A DNA stretch of 64,000 bases. It comes from Takifugu bimaculatus. Lineage: Eukaryota > Chordata > Actinopteri > Tetraodontiformes > Tetraodontidae. Location: assembly GCA_004026145.2 (NCBI GenBank), contig CP034977.1, positions 7,971,940 to 8,035,939 on the forward strand, written 5' to 3'. This document shows positions 36,049-48,424 of this stretch, piece by piece. The position numbers and the translations under genes were made by a program. A model generated the notes under the pieces. It saw nothing but the letters and a program-made list of their open reading frames with translations. It ran no database searches and had not been told where the DNA came from. The first letter of the stretch is position 1. Each line of letters begins with the position of its first letter.

Positions 36049-36851
36049 TCAGGGCTGTTCAGACCCCCAACACTTTGAAGTCGCTCCTGAAGACCCATTT
36101 GTTGACAGTTGTTATGATTAGAGGGCCCAGCGCCAACGCTGCACCCCAGGACACTACAGTATGAGTGTGAGAGAGTCAACGCTCTCACGTGAATGAGAGC
36201 ATTTTCAAATATGCAGGGTTTCTTTTTTTTTTTTTGCAGGGCCCATTTGTGGTGGATCCGCTGCACTTGAGCAAAATGAGTGTTGCTCAAATGACTTATG
36301 TGGCATTAGTTTGGGGGAGGGTATCAGAATTAGTGAGCAGTCCCTGTTTACCCCCCTCCCCCAGATGTTGAGCCATATGTGTATTATCATCAGAGGGGGG
36401 ATAAGATCTCAGGATTTTACAGTATTAAAGCTGCTTTATCTCAGCTTTGCAGCAAGATTATGATCCACAGAAGCGAACCCGCCATCTGTCTGCAGAGCAA
36501 CGGAGGACATTTCTGTTTTTGAGGCAAAATGAATAGACAACAGAGTTGACTTTGCTTTAAGGGTCAGAAGTTGCACACTGTGGGCGAGTATGTGGGGGGA
36601 TTATTCACACATACTGGAGATGTGGATGCGTAATCCGCTAAGCATAACTGATTCAAAGAATAATAAAGGCAGCGCTTATGCTTTTATCTCCGTTGGCTTT
36701 TAGGAGTCTGGACAAAAGTCAGCAAATCTTTTTTTAAATCCGCTCCTTTTTCTTGAATGACACACATCCAAACAATATATTCCACTTTCCATCTTTCAGG
36801 CTGACATAGCCAACTTGATTTTTCTTGTCTTTTTTTACTACTTGGTTGTTT

Positions 36852-36872
36852 CCCCCCCCCCCCCCCCCCCCC
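36852..36872. repeat. Poly-C run (21 bases)
   Basis: An uninterrupted C homopolymer. Length may be unreliable in the assembly. Confidence 0.95.
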
Positions 36873-37648
36873 ATTTTGCTGTACAGGCAGCAGATGAGCT
36901 GGGGAATTGTATAAATAATACAAGTGTTGTGCTCTATTAATCAAATTTGCAGGAGTGCATATCTGATGGGATGTTGAAACAAACCACCAGGAAGAATCTT
37001 CGCTTGCTTTGGAGTCATCACACCAGCCCTTCAGAAACATGCAAATAAAACTGCACAGGCTCACATAATCTGATAAACACCCTCTATTAGTAAATACCAA
37101 GTGTATAAACACGCTTTCTGCAGGAAATTAGTGATAGTTGATGAGTAGATGATGCAGCATTCTAAACTGTGATTTCAGGGATTTACAGTCACAGTCTTAT
37201 TGATACTGCTTTGTGTGTCACAAGCTTTTTAATTCCATCTAATTAGTGAACCGTAACCCAGACATAATATGGAATTTGATTGAAACAAGCAATTGTCAAC
37301 TGATCCAACCCTGGTGCCCTCCAATGTCCTTGAAAGTGCAGAAGCAAAAAATTAAAGTGTAAAATTAGCTTTGGCTAATCACACCACCAGAAGAAGTCAT
37401 AGATTCAAAGGGCATTTAGTAGCACAGCGAAACTGGCATGGTAATTAGCTTCTTTTTATTGAATTCTCTCACAAGAGGATGCTTTTTATCTGCGTTTTCA
37501 TCCTGAAATTGAAGATTCAGCCTCATTCCTGACATGAGATTCAGAGATTCCGATCACATAGAGGGGAGTGGCTGCAGAGCTGAAGTATGCCTGTCAGCTG
37601 ACATTGATGCTGTGAGGGTAGTTAAAGTCATTAGATTGATGAGCGAGT

Positions 37649-37649
37649 C

Positions 37650-37702
<53 letters not shown>

Positions 37703-37712
37703 GAGAGAGAGA
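37649..37712. repeat. Compound (GT)n(GA)n microsatellite
   Basis: GT repeats pass directly into GA repeats with one interruption. Confidence 0.95.
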
Positions 37713-39394
37713 CTGAGACTGGTCCTCAAAACTGCTTAAGGCTTAAGACTTGTTTTTAAGGTTTAGGTCAGGTTACAGTCTTGTTAGAGGTTGATTGGTT
37801 CAGGAATAAGGATTTGGGGAATGTGTTATGTCAATGTCTAACTGTGTACAGCTGTGGCTCAGCACATCTCTCAGGCACTAACAAGTTATAGAATTTGAAG
37901 TTTCATCTTAAAAGTATCTGGGGACAAATGAAGCAAAACATGATATTTTGTAGACTGACCTATGGCTGCACAGCCCTCTTTGTGCTTGACTACTCCCTTA
38001 ACTGTATATTTACAGTTAGGAAATGTCAGGATGCTATTTGAGGAGGTCTCAATGAAGTCAGATACTGAACATAGATAGTGAAAATGTAGCTATCCAGGCT
38101 GTAGTTTGTGCTGCAAATTAAAATATATGTATTTTTACACTGTTTTCTGTATTTGAATCAGGCAACTTTTTAAAGGGCGACACAGAGGCCCGATTTAGCC
38201 TCCAATCGGGGGCGAAGCTAACTGGCTTTCCAAAATGTGTAGTGAATTGCAACTCATTTTATCTTGTAAAGGGGTCTTTAACAACATATATGGAAACTGG
38301 GGAGGCTGCATAGCACATAAGCTGAGAAAAGGGAAATTTTGACCTGAACATGTGACCTGTGAGGGATGCACACTCCTGGTGCTCTGTACATGGTTGGGCA
38401 ATTCATCGCAATTAGCATTTACAGTACGTTTAAGCTGTCTGGGTCAGAGTGAAATGCACAGAAAGAGGATCCTTTCTACTCTGGCCTGCACGCCTCTTGG
38501 TCACCTTTCAGCCCAAGATTGTGCTTAGGAATGGTTATAGGTGCTGGAATATAACATGAGTTATTCCCAGATGACTAAAATAAATATAATACATTTGCAG
38601 CAACCTGAGTCAGTGTTGGGCAGATATGGGTGATTTTTAAATAGGTTAACACCCTGACACATATGTATATACTGTACATACACATGTTTCCCCTTTGAAA
38701 AAAAAGATTACATTTTTTTTAGATAAATCAGTGAAAACTAGCATTATTTCATAACAACTACTAGAAAATTAAATAAAAACAGATAAAACTCATTCTATTT
38801 TAATTAAAGATACCGGAAATAGTGAAAATGTAGCTATCCAAGCCATAGTTTTTGTCGCTGTTATGGCCCACTCGTGAGGTCCACAATGAAAGAGGAAGAC
38901 ACGCTGACCAGTTCAACCCTTTATTTCTTAAACCAAAACGAAAACGACCTATAATAATTATAACCTGCAGATGGTGGGGATCTACTTGGAGAGGCGGAGT
39001 CACAGAGCGCATCAAAGGTCAAAGGATCAAGGACTCAAAATGAAAGACAGGGGTTTTTTTCATTGAAGTAAACATGAAAGACCTCACATAAAAGACCTAA
39101 ATTCGACAGTTAAATCCGGCTGAAGGTTAGTAAAGCTTGATCCAAACCAAAGCACCTGCTAAAATATTATCAGTTAATGCTAATTGTAACATTTAAAAAG
39201 GAACAACCAGCAAAACTCCAGTCCGAATACTAACTTTCTACTGCAAGTGAGTGAACTCTCCCCTTTCTGATAGTTTTAAGATAACTGCCACTGAGATTTT
39301 ACAAGGGAGCACGTTTTGTCATCTTGAAACTATGAATGTTTTTCTTTTCTTAAACATTTTTACTAAATGTATTCATATTCTCATATCTTCATGA

Positions 39395-39475
39395 CCCCTT
39401 TATCCTTTTGGGGGTCATGGGGAGGGCACACATATAGATGAAGGCAGGTTATACCCCTGGTTGAGTTCATCACAG
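39395..39475 (-). repeat. L2-like 3' tail in unit A (also in B about 44,735-44,820 and C about 50,078-50,165)
   Basis: On the minus strand the sequence reads CCAGGGGTATAACCTGCCTT ... CCCATGACCCCCAAAAGGAT, a diverged form of the CCAGGGTGTACCCCGCCT...GACCC...AAAGGATAAG tail of fish L2-type elements. It is present at the same place in all three units, so it predates the triplication. Confidence 0.5.
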
Positions 39476-39840
39476 GGCCCTATGTTAGCTGTTGTGGGTT
39501 TGGTATCTTGCTCTGACTAGGCAGTGCTTCTTCCACCTTCCCCTACTACCTTCCTTGCTTTGTCTGCACCGAAGCCTGAACTAAGAACCCTCCGCTCCTC
39601 AGCCCAGTCCCCAACAGCTACCGCCACCCACCTATTCTTCAATTAATTCAAAGCACCAAACAAAAAACAGGCCATTATGGACATTATGGAAACTTTAGGG
39701 TGAAATTTTCCCTCAGTTGAAAACATTTAACACTTCAAAGAAAATGGCGTATTTGTATGTGACACTATGAATTTACTTGTCATTCTAAATTATAGCAAAT
39801 GTTTGTTTTTTGTTTTTTCTTGTGGTTTTAGACTCCAACA

Positions 39841-42496
39841 ATGAGCACTAACAGTTGCAAGGCAGGACAGGTTCCCTCCATCAGAAGCTCCCAGAGTGGT
39901 GGCGAGGGAGATGGACGGACAGAAGGGATGACTGAAAATCTGATCAGAACTTTTCGGGGCATCCTTAACAAGCTCACCCCTGAGAGGTTTGAAAGCCTCA
40001 TGAAACAGGTGGATGAGCTCAACATCAACAATGAGGAGACACTGAACGCAGTCATTGAGCTCATCGTTAACAAAGCTTTGACTGAGCAGAGCTACAGTGC
40101 AACCTATGCGAAAATGTGTCACCACCTGAAGGGGGTAAACTCTGCATTCTTTGACTGTACGATTGGTTGAATTTGGACCAGATTATTGCTAATGATATAC
40201 CAAACCTTTCCCACATCAGGTGACGGTCCCGTCCCGGAGCAGCGATGGATTCATTTACTTTCATAAACTTTTGCTCCAAAGATGCCAGATGGAGTTCGAG
40301 AACGGACTTCTGAAGGAAAAGGAAAACAATGTGTCTGTTGCTCAAGAGGTGAGTACCAGCACGCCTACAGCGGAACGAAATATACAAGTTCAATTATAGG
40401 ACTGAAGCTCAGCCTTATAAATGCACCTATCATGAGAACTTTTTATTTTTCCTACAAAATTGTGTTTGCTCGACGAACAGTGGAATAGTTAGATTTTGAA
40501 CTCAAACTTAAATGTAAGCTTTACAGTGTTTCACCTAAATTAAATACATGTAAATCTGCCCTCAAAGGAAGGTGAGGAGCAACAGTTAAAGGTGGACCTG
40601 GAGCAGACCAAACTCAAGACGCGCGTGCGTTCAGTGGCAAACATGAGGTTTATCGGTGAGCTTTTTAAGCTGAGAATGATCACGGAGGCAATACTACACA
40701 CGTGCGCAGTTAAACTCCTCCAGGACGTGTGTGAGGAGTCTATGGAGTGTTTGTGCAAGCTCCTGTCCATAGTGGGGAAAGACATGGACACTGAGGCGGA
40801 GAGGGTAAGGAGAACTGTGTGCAACACACACACACAAAACACACACACATACACAGATAGACACACTAACACACTGTCCACGCATAAACTGAATGAGTGG
40901 GACTCTTATTTTCTTCCTTTTATTTTCTTCCTTTTAGCCAAAACTCAATAGCTACTATGACTACATTTGCTACCTGCTGAAGGAGTGGAAGATGTCCACA
41001 AGAATAAAATTCATGTTGCAAGATGTTGTGGCCCTAAGAAAGGTGAGAATCTTTGATGGTTAAATCATGAATATAGTCTGCAAGTCACGGTTGAATTCTC
41101 ATCACATCTCATGTGTGGACCTTCAGAACAATTGGGTGCCCCGCAAGAAAGATGACGGACCAAAAACCCTTCAGCAGCTTCACCAAGAGGTGAAGCAGGC
41201 TGAAGAGAGGGAGCAGTCCCAGTTCAAGAAAGGGCAAAACACCATCCAACAAAGAGGTGGTGGCAGGTCGGCAGATCGCGGCCAATCCTTTAATGTGAAG
41301 GTCTGTGATGGAGACAGGAAGCAGAACAACCATTTGGGCAGCAGCTCAACTTTTGAGATGAACAGGCAGCCGAAAGAGAGAGAACCTGTCACGTTCCTGA
41401 ATGAGCAAAACAGAGGAACACAGATTAAATCTGTCAGCAAAATTCCTGGTAAATAACTGAAAAAGCCAAAAGATTTGGTGCATTTTTAAAGCAGACATCT
41501 GGATGGGGTTTTTCACTACTTGTTGCTCTTTGCAGTTGAACACAAGAGCACCCCAAAAGGTGGATCATTATCAAAGCCATTATCAGCGTTGATCACAAAG
41601 GAGGAGGCACAAGCGCAGGAATGCAGTGAAGAAGAAGTACACCAAGCGCTAAAAAGACTCCTGCAGAACTCTGTAAATGATAAAATAGAAGAGTGGATCC
41701 AGGTAACTCCCGATGAGAATGACCTTTAAACTGGATTTTTCAATAGAGATTGTGACTGTAGGCATGAAACTAACAAAGGTTCCTCTCCCCCCTCCCAGAA
41801 CACTCTCAATGACAGGCAGAGGTCGTCAGATGCTTTTGTGAGGGCATTGATGAGAGCAGTGTGCCAGTCAGTCATTGTTGACTGTAAGTGTTCTATAATG
41901 TCATATAGGGGCAGAAAACTCAGCCTGTTTCTGTCCAAGAACATGATTCATTAGTTTTAATCCACAAAGATGTTTGTTTTACATTATGTGAGCACATACT
42001 CAAAACCAGCCTGTGACACTTTATGGCCCATGATTAGCTGTGTTCAGTTTCTTTACAGTGGTGTGAAGAGAGTGTTTGTGTTGTCAGGTGGGGTTTATAC
42101 ACTCAATACCTATGAGCTGCTCGAGAGAGTGAGCCTGCTCAAGAGGTACATCACTGATGACCAGAAGCAGCTGGTGGCCCTGAATGTTTTACAGCAGCTG
42201 GTGGTCCACATAGACCAACCTGATGGTGAGTGTCCCATCTATCCACCTTGACGGTCATGGCTTTGTTCATTTTAAATTTGAACTATAAATTCAGAAGCCA
42301 GTGGTGTTTTTCTATTTACTTATTCCTATGATTTTTGCTGGTGTGTGTCTGTGTAGGTCTGCTGCGGATGTTTTTTGATGTATTGTGGGATGAAGAAGTC
42401 ATCCAGGATGAGGCCTTCTTTAAATTAAAGTCATCAACAGTTAATTTGATATCCGTAAGCAACTTTTTCACCATGCTCCAAGAGGCGAACAACTGA
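39841..42496 (+). CDS. Short eIF4G-like protein, copy A (MIF4G + W2, 538 aa)
   Basis: Exons are 39841-40134 (from ATG), 40220-40348, 40568-40804, 40938-41042, 41127-41448, 41536-41702, 41799-41883, 42088-42225 and 42357-42496, all GT-AG with matching phases. A MIF4G (HEAT-1) domain spans about residues 32-258 (ILNKLTPERFESLMKQV, NMRFIGELFKLRMITEAI, FMLQDVVALRKNNWVPR). A polar linker of about 130 residues follows, then a W2 domain at about 394-538 (DAFVRALMRAVCQS, LLKRYITDDQKQL, DGLLRMFFDVLWDEEV). In eIF4G the MIF4G domain binds eIF4A, RNA and eIF3, and the C-terminal W2 region binds MNK kinase. The MA3 domain that normally lies between them is absent, and so are recognisable eIF4E- and PABP-binding regions. 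A splice acceptor at 39831 directly precedes the first exon, so an upstream exon exists that I could not place; it could be 5' UTR or coding. The product is probably cytoplasmic. Confidence 0.88.
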
Positions 42497-42569
42497 CGTT
42501 GGGGAGGAAAAAAAATATATTTTTTTAAAAAATCTGCATTATTTCATTGTCATTAATATCATCTGTCTG

Positions 42570-42575
42570 AATAAA
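42570..42575 (+). terminator. Polyadenylation signal of eIF4G-like copy A
   Basis: AATAAA lies 74 bases after the stop codon. It is conserved in the other two units. Confidence 0.6.
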
Positions 42576-43014
42576 ATTCAATCTATGTCCAAATACAAGT
42601 CCTTGAATATCATTTATGTTTTAGTGAAGTTGGGTAATATGGTCCCGAATGGCACCATTTATCCTGATTTGATAATCATGTTTTACTTTCTAAAGGAGTT
42701 TTGGTTAAATGTTCAAGAGAGTTATAAACATTTACACTAAAATACCTGAAGTGCACAGTCTCTAACAAGTATTAATCATTTATAATGGTGAATGATAAAA
42801 TAAAGTGCTATATAAAGTAAAATAGATTCTGATATTTTGAGCATATTTCTTATATTTGTTTTTCTAGTGATACTAAAACATTACACTCAAACTTGATGTA
42901 ATGGGATGGAAGTGGTGGGGATTCAATTTCATCACATTGATCATACATAATATTAGAAATATAAACTCAAAACATATAAAAATAGCATTTATGTAAAGTA
43001 ATCCATACAATTAC

Positions 43015-43026
43015 AAGTGTGTGTGC

Positions 43027-43078
<52 letters not shown>
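43015..43078. repeat. (GT)n microsatellite in the 3' flank of copy A
   Basis: A long GT run with a few GC steps. The equivalent runs in the other units lie at about 48,370-48,424 and 54,862-54,903 and differ in length. Confidence 0.95.
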
Positions 43079-43080
<2 letters not shown>

Positions 43081-45190
43081 CTGTGTGTGACGGAGAGAGA
43101 GGACAGGATAAGTTGACGTGCATTAAAATTGTCTTGATACCAAGGAATTATTGTCTTTAAACTGGCTGCACAGTGTCCGTAACCACAGATTCAACATTTT
43201 CCCTCAGAATGCAGAGATAACTGGACAATAAACACAGACCCAAGGGAAAGATCACTTTTCAGTATATTGAGTCTATTTACTAAAACCCCAAATGGGCTCT
43301 CAAAGTTTCAGACACGCCTGGTGCTCTGCACATGGTTTGGCAATTCATCGCAATTAGCATTTACAGTACAAGTCTGTCTGGGTGAGAGTGGAATCCACAG
43401 AAAGAGGATCCTTTCTGCTCTGGCCTGCACGCCTCTTGTTCACCTTTCAGCCCAAGATTGTGCTTAGGAATGATTATAGGTGCTGGAATATAACATGAGT
43501 TATTCCAAGATGACTAAAATAAATATAATAAATTTACAGCCACCTGAGTCGGTGGTGGGCAGATATGGGTGATTTTTAAATAGGTTAACACCCTGACACA
43601 TGTTTAGATGTATATACTGTAAATACACATGTTTCCCCTTTGAATTTTTAAAAAAAAATAAATCAGTAAAAACTAACATTATTTTAAAAAAAAACTAGAA
43701 AATAAAAAAAAACTGATATAACTCATTCCATTTTAATTAAAGATAGCAAAAATAGTGAAAATGTAGCTATCCAACCCGTAGTTTTTGCCTCTGTTATGGC
43801 CTACTCGTGAGGTCCGCAATGAAAGAGGAAGACACACTGACCAGTTTAACCCTTTATTTCTTAAACCAAAATGAAAACAACCAATAATAATTATAACCTG
43901 CAGATCACTGGCCAGGTGATCCAATTAGGTTAGCTCCACCCTGCTGGAAACCTGTGAACCACAGACAGCACACAGGAGGACAACCCCACAGCTCAGGGGC
44001 CGTCACAGTCCGGTCAACCACTGACGAGCCCAGAAATCTATACTCATGTCACCCTGAGTCCAGTTAAAGTTCCATTGTATTTTGCAATCACCTTCAAACA
44101 AATTCACACCAATGTTAGCAGCTTGAAACATGTGTGTCTGCAAAGTTTGCCACATACTTCACAACTGCTGCAATTCAAATTTAACACATATGAGTTGGTT
44201 TTAGACCTGTTGGATTCTTTATGGACACAGTAGAAATGAATTTGGTTTAATTAATGGAATAAAACTGATGAGAGTGGATGGAGGATTGACTGTTAGAACC
44301 AAAGCATGAGCAAGAAGCAATATGGTGGGGATCTACTTGGAGAGGCGGAGTCACAGAGCGCATCAAAGGTCAAAGGATCAAGGACTCAACATGAAAGACA
44401 GGGTTTGTTTCATTGAAGTAAACATGAAAGACCTCACATAAAAGATCTAAATTCGACAGTTAAATCTGGATGAAGGTTAGTAAAGCTTGATCCAAACCAA
44501 AGCACCTGCTTAAATATTATCAGTTAATGCTAATTGTAACATTTAAAAAGGAACAACCAGCAAAACTCCAGTCCGAATACTAACTTTCTACTGCAAGTGA
44601 GTGAACTCTCCCCTTTCTGATAGTTTTAAGATAACTGCCACTGAGATTTTACAAGGGAGCACGTTTTGTCATCTTGAAACTATGAATGTTTTTCTTTTCT
44701 TAAACATTTTTACTAAATGTATTCATATTCTCATATCTTCATGACCCCTTTATCCTTTTGGGGGTCATGGGGAGGGCACACATATAGATGAAGGCAGGTT
44801 ATACCCCTGGTTGAGTTCATCACAGGGCCCTATGTTAGCTGTTGTGGATTTGGTATCTTGCTCTGGCTAGGCGGTGCTTCTTCCACCTTCCCCTACTACC
44901 TTCCTTGCTTTGTCTGCACCGAAGCCTGAACTAAGAACCCTCCGCTCCTCAGCCCAGTCCCCAACAGCTACCGCCACCCACCTATTGTTCAATTAATTCA
45001 AAGCACCAAACAAAAAACAGGCCATTATGGACATTATGGAAACTTTAGGGTGAAATTTTCCCTCAGTCGAAAACATTTAACACTTCAAAGAAAATGGCGT
45101 ATTTGTATGTGACACTATGAATTTACTTGTCATTCTAAATTATAGCAAATGTTTGTTTTTTGTTTTTTCTTGTGGTTTCAGACTGCAACA

Positions 45191-47846
45191 ATGAGCACTA
45201 ACAGTTACCGCGCAGGACAGGTTCCCTCCATCAGAAGCTCCCAGAGTGGTGGCGAGGGAGATGGACGGACAGAAGGGACGACTGAGGAGCTAATCAGAAC
45301 TTTTCGGGGCATCCTTAACAAGCTCACCCCTGAGAGGTTTGAGAGCCTCATGAAACAGGTGGATGAGCTCAACATCAACAATGAGGAGACACTGAACGCA
45401 GTCATTGAGCTCATCGTTAACAAAGCTTTGACTGAGCAGAGCTACAGTGCAACCTATGCGAAAATGTGTCACCACCTGAAGGGGGTAAACTCTGCATTCT
45501 TTGACTGTACGATTGGTTGAATTTGGACCAGATTATTGCTAATGATATGCCAAACCTTTCCCACATCAGGTGACGGTCCCGTCCCGGAGCAGCGATGGAT
45601 TCATTTACTTTCATAAACGTCTGCTCCAAAGATGCCAGATGGAGTTCGAGAACGGACTTCTGAAGGAAAAGGAAAACAATGTGTCTGTTGCTCAAGAGGT
45701 GAGTACCAGCACGCCTACAGCGGAACGAAATATACAAGTGCAATTATTGGACTGAAGCTCAGCCTTATAAATGCACCTTTCATGAGAACTTTTTATTTTT
45801 CCTACAAAATTGTGTTTGCTCGACGAACAGTGGAATAGTTAGATTTTGAACTCAAACTTAAATGTAAGCTTTACAGTGTTTCACCTAAATTAAATACATG
45901 TAAATCTGCCCTCAAAGGAAGGTGAGGAGCAACAGTTAAAGGTGGACCTGGAGCAGACCAAACTCAAGACGCGCGTGCGTTCAGTGGCAAACATGAGGTT
46001 TATCGGTGAGCTTTTTAAGCTGAGAATGATCACGGAGGCAATACTACACACGTGCGCAGTTAAACTCCTCCAGGACGTGTGCGAGGAGTCTATGGAGTGT
46101 TTGTGCAAGCTCCTGTCCATAGTGGGGAAAGACATGGACACTGAGGCGGAGAGGGTAAGGAGAACTGTGTGCAACACACACACACAAAACACACACACAT
46201 ACACAGATAAACACACTAACACACTGTCCACGCATAAACTGAATGAGTGGGACTCTTATTTTCTTCCTTTTATTTTCTTCCTTTTAGCCAAAACTCAATA
46301 GCTACTATGACTACATTTGCTACCTGCTGAAGGAGTGGAAGATGTCCACAAGAATAAAATTCATGTTGCAGGATGTTGTGGCCCTAAGAAAGGTGAGACT
46401 CTTTGATGGTTAAATCATGAATATAGTCTGCAAGTCACAGTTGAATTCTCATCACATCTCATGTGTGGACTTCAGAACAATTGGGTGCCCCGCAAGAAAG
46501 ATGACGGACCAAAAACCCTTCAGCAGCTTCACCAAGAGGTGAAGCAGGCTGAAGAGAGGGAGCAGTCCCAGTTCAAGAAAGGGCAAAACACCATCCAACA
46601 AAGAGGTGGTGGCAGGTCGGCAGATCGCGGCCAATCCTTTAATGTGAAGGTCTGTGATGGAGACAGGAAGCAGAACAACCATTTGGGCAGCAGCTCAACT
46701 TTTGAGATGAACGGGCAGCCGAAAGAGAGAGAACCTGTCACGTTCCCGAATGAGCAAAACAGGGGAACACAGATTAAATCTGTCAGCAAAATTCCTGGTA
46801 AATAACTGAAAAAGCCAAAAGATTTGGTGCATTTTTAAAGCAGACATCTGGATGGGGTTTTTCACTACTTGTTGCTCTTTGCAGTTGAACACAAGACCAC
46901 CCCAAAAGGTGGATCATTATCAAAGCCATTATCAGCGTTGATCACAAAGGAGGAGGCACAAGCGCAGGAATGCAATGAAGAAGAAGTACACCAAGCGCTA
47001 AAAAGACTCCTGCAGAACTCTGTAAATGATAAAATAGAAGAGTGGATCCAGGTAACTCCCGATGAGAATGACCTTTAAACTGGATTTTTCAATAGAGATT
47101 GTGACTGTAGGCATGAAACTAACAAAGGTTCCTCTCCCCCCTCCCAGAACACTGTCAATGACAGGCAGAGGTCGTCAGATGCTTTTGTGAGGGCACTGAT
47201 GAGAGCAGTGTGCCAGTCAGTCATTGTTGACTGTAAGTGTTCTATAATGTCATATAGAGGCAGAAAACTCAGCCTTTTTCTGTCCAAAAACATGATTCAT
47301 TAGTTTTAATCCACAAAGATGTTTGTTTTACATTATGTGAGCACATACTCAAAACCAGCCTGTGACACCTTTATGGCCCATGATTAGCTGTGTTCAGTTT
47401 CTTTACAGTGGTGTGAAGAGAGTGTTTGTGTTGTCAGGTGGGGTTTATACACTCAATACCTATGAGCTGCTCGAGAGAGTGCGCCTGCTCAAGAGGTACA
47501 TCACTGATGACCAGAAGCAGCTGGTGGCCCTGAATGTTCTACAGCAGCTGGTGGTCCACATAGACCAACCTGATGGTGAGTGTCCCATCTATCCACCTTG
47601 ACGGTCATGGCTTTGTTCATTTTAAATTTGAACTATAAATTCAGAAGCCAGTGGTGTTTCTCTATTTACTTATTCCTGTGATTTTTGCTGGTGTGTGTCT
47701 GTGTAGGTCTGCTGCGGATGTTTTTTGATGTATTGTGGGATGAAGAAGTCATCGAGGATGAGGCCTTCTTTAAATTAAAGTCATCAACAGTTAATTTGAT
47801 ATCCGTAAGCAACTTTTTCACCATGCTCCAAGAGGCGAACAACTGA
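45191..47846 (+). CDS. Short eIF4G-like protein, copy B (MIF4G + W2, 538 aa)
   Basis: The exons are 45191-45484, 45570-45698, 45918-46154, 46288-46392, 46476-46797, 46885-47051, 47148-47232, 47438-47575 and 47707-47846. Exon lengths equal those of copy A, with no internal stop. Differences from A are few substitutions, for example residues 30-34 TTEEL instead of MTENL, a Lys-to-Arg change near the N-terminus (SYRAG against SCKAG), and Glu for Gln in DEEVIEDEAF. The preserved frame and splice sites argue for a working gene. The acceptor before exon 1 is TTTCAG, stronger than TTTTAG in copy A. Confidence 0.88.
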
Positions 47847-47921
47847 CGTTGGGGAGGAAAAAAAATCTTTTTTTAAAAAAAAAATCTGCATTATTTCATT
47901 GTCATTAATATCATCTGTCTG

Positions 47922-47927
47922 AATAAA
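47922..47927 (+). terminator. Polyadenylation signal of eIF4G-like copy B
   Basis: AATAAA 76 bases after the stop, in the same context as in copy A. Confidence 0.6.
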
Positions 47928-48369
47928 ATTCAATCTATGTCCAAATACAAGTCCTTGAATATCATTTATGTTTTAGTGAAGTTGGGTAATATGGTCCCGA
48001 CTGGCACCATTTATCCTGATTTGATAATCATGTTTTACTTTCTAAAGGAGTTTTGGTTAAATGTTCAAGAGAGTTATAAACATTTACACTAAAACTACCT
48101 GAAGTGCACAGTCTCTAACAAGTATTAATCATTTATAATGGTGAATGATAAAATAAAGTGCTATATAAAGTAAAATAGATTCTGATATTTTGAGCATATT
48201 TCTTTTTTTTGTTTTTTCTAGTGATACTAAAACATTACACTCAAACTTGATGTAATGGGATGGAAGTGGTGGGGATTCAATTTCATCACATTGATCATAC
48301 ATAATATTAGAAATATAAACTCAAAACATATAAAAATAGCATTTATGTAAAGTAATCCATACAATTACA

Positions 48370-48378
48370 AGTGTGTGC

Positions 48379-48424
<46 letters not shown>
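48370..48424. repeat. (GT)n microsatellite in the 3' flank of copy B
   Basis: Shorter than the equivalent run in unit A. The open frame of His-Thr repeats on the minus strand here is its shadow. Confidence 0.95.

Larger units (their letters stand above)
38374..43313 (+). repeat. Tandem unit A of a three-copy segmental array
   Basis: Unit A runs from the block CTGGTGCTCTG(T/C)ACATGGTTTGG to CTCAAAGTTTCAGAC, where unit B begins in the same orientation. It carries eIF4G-like gene A. Compared with B and C it lacks about 417 bases at the point 38,970/38,971. Its first about 600 bases are more diverged from B and C than those are from each other. Confidence 0.9.

Noticed and set aside
40540..40885. 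A 113-codon minus-strand frame at the CA-rich intron of the eIF4G-like genes
   Set aside because: Cys-Val repeats come from the CA run and the rest is antisense to exon 3.
39790..41440. Minus-strand frames over the eIF4G-like exons (also in the other two units)
   Set aside because: They are shadows of the conserved plus-strand exons and recur only because the units are near-identical.
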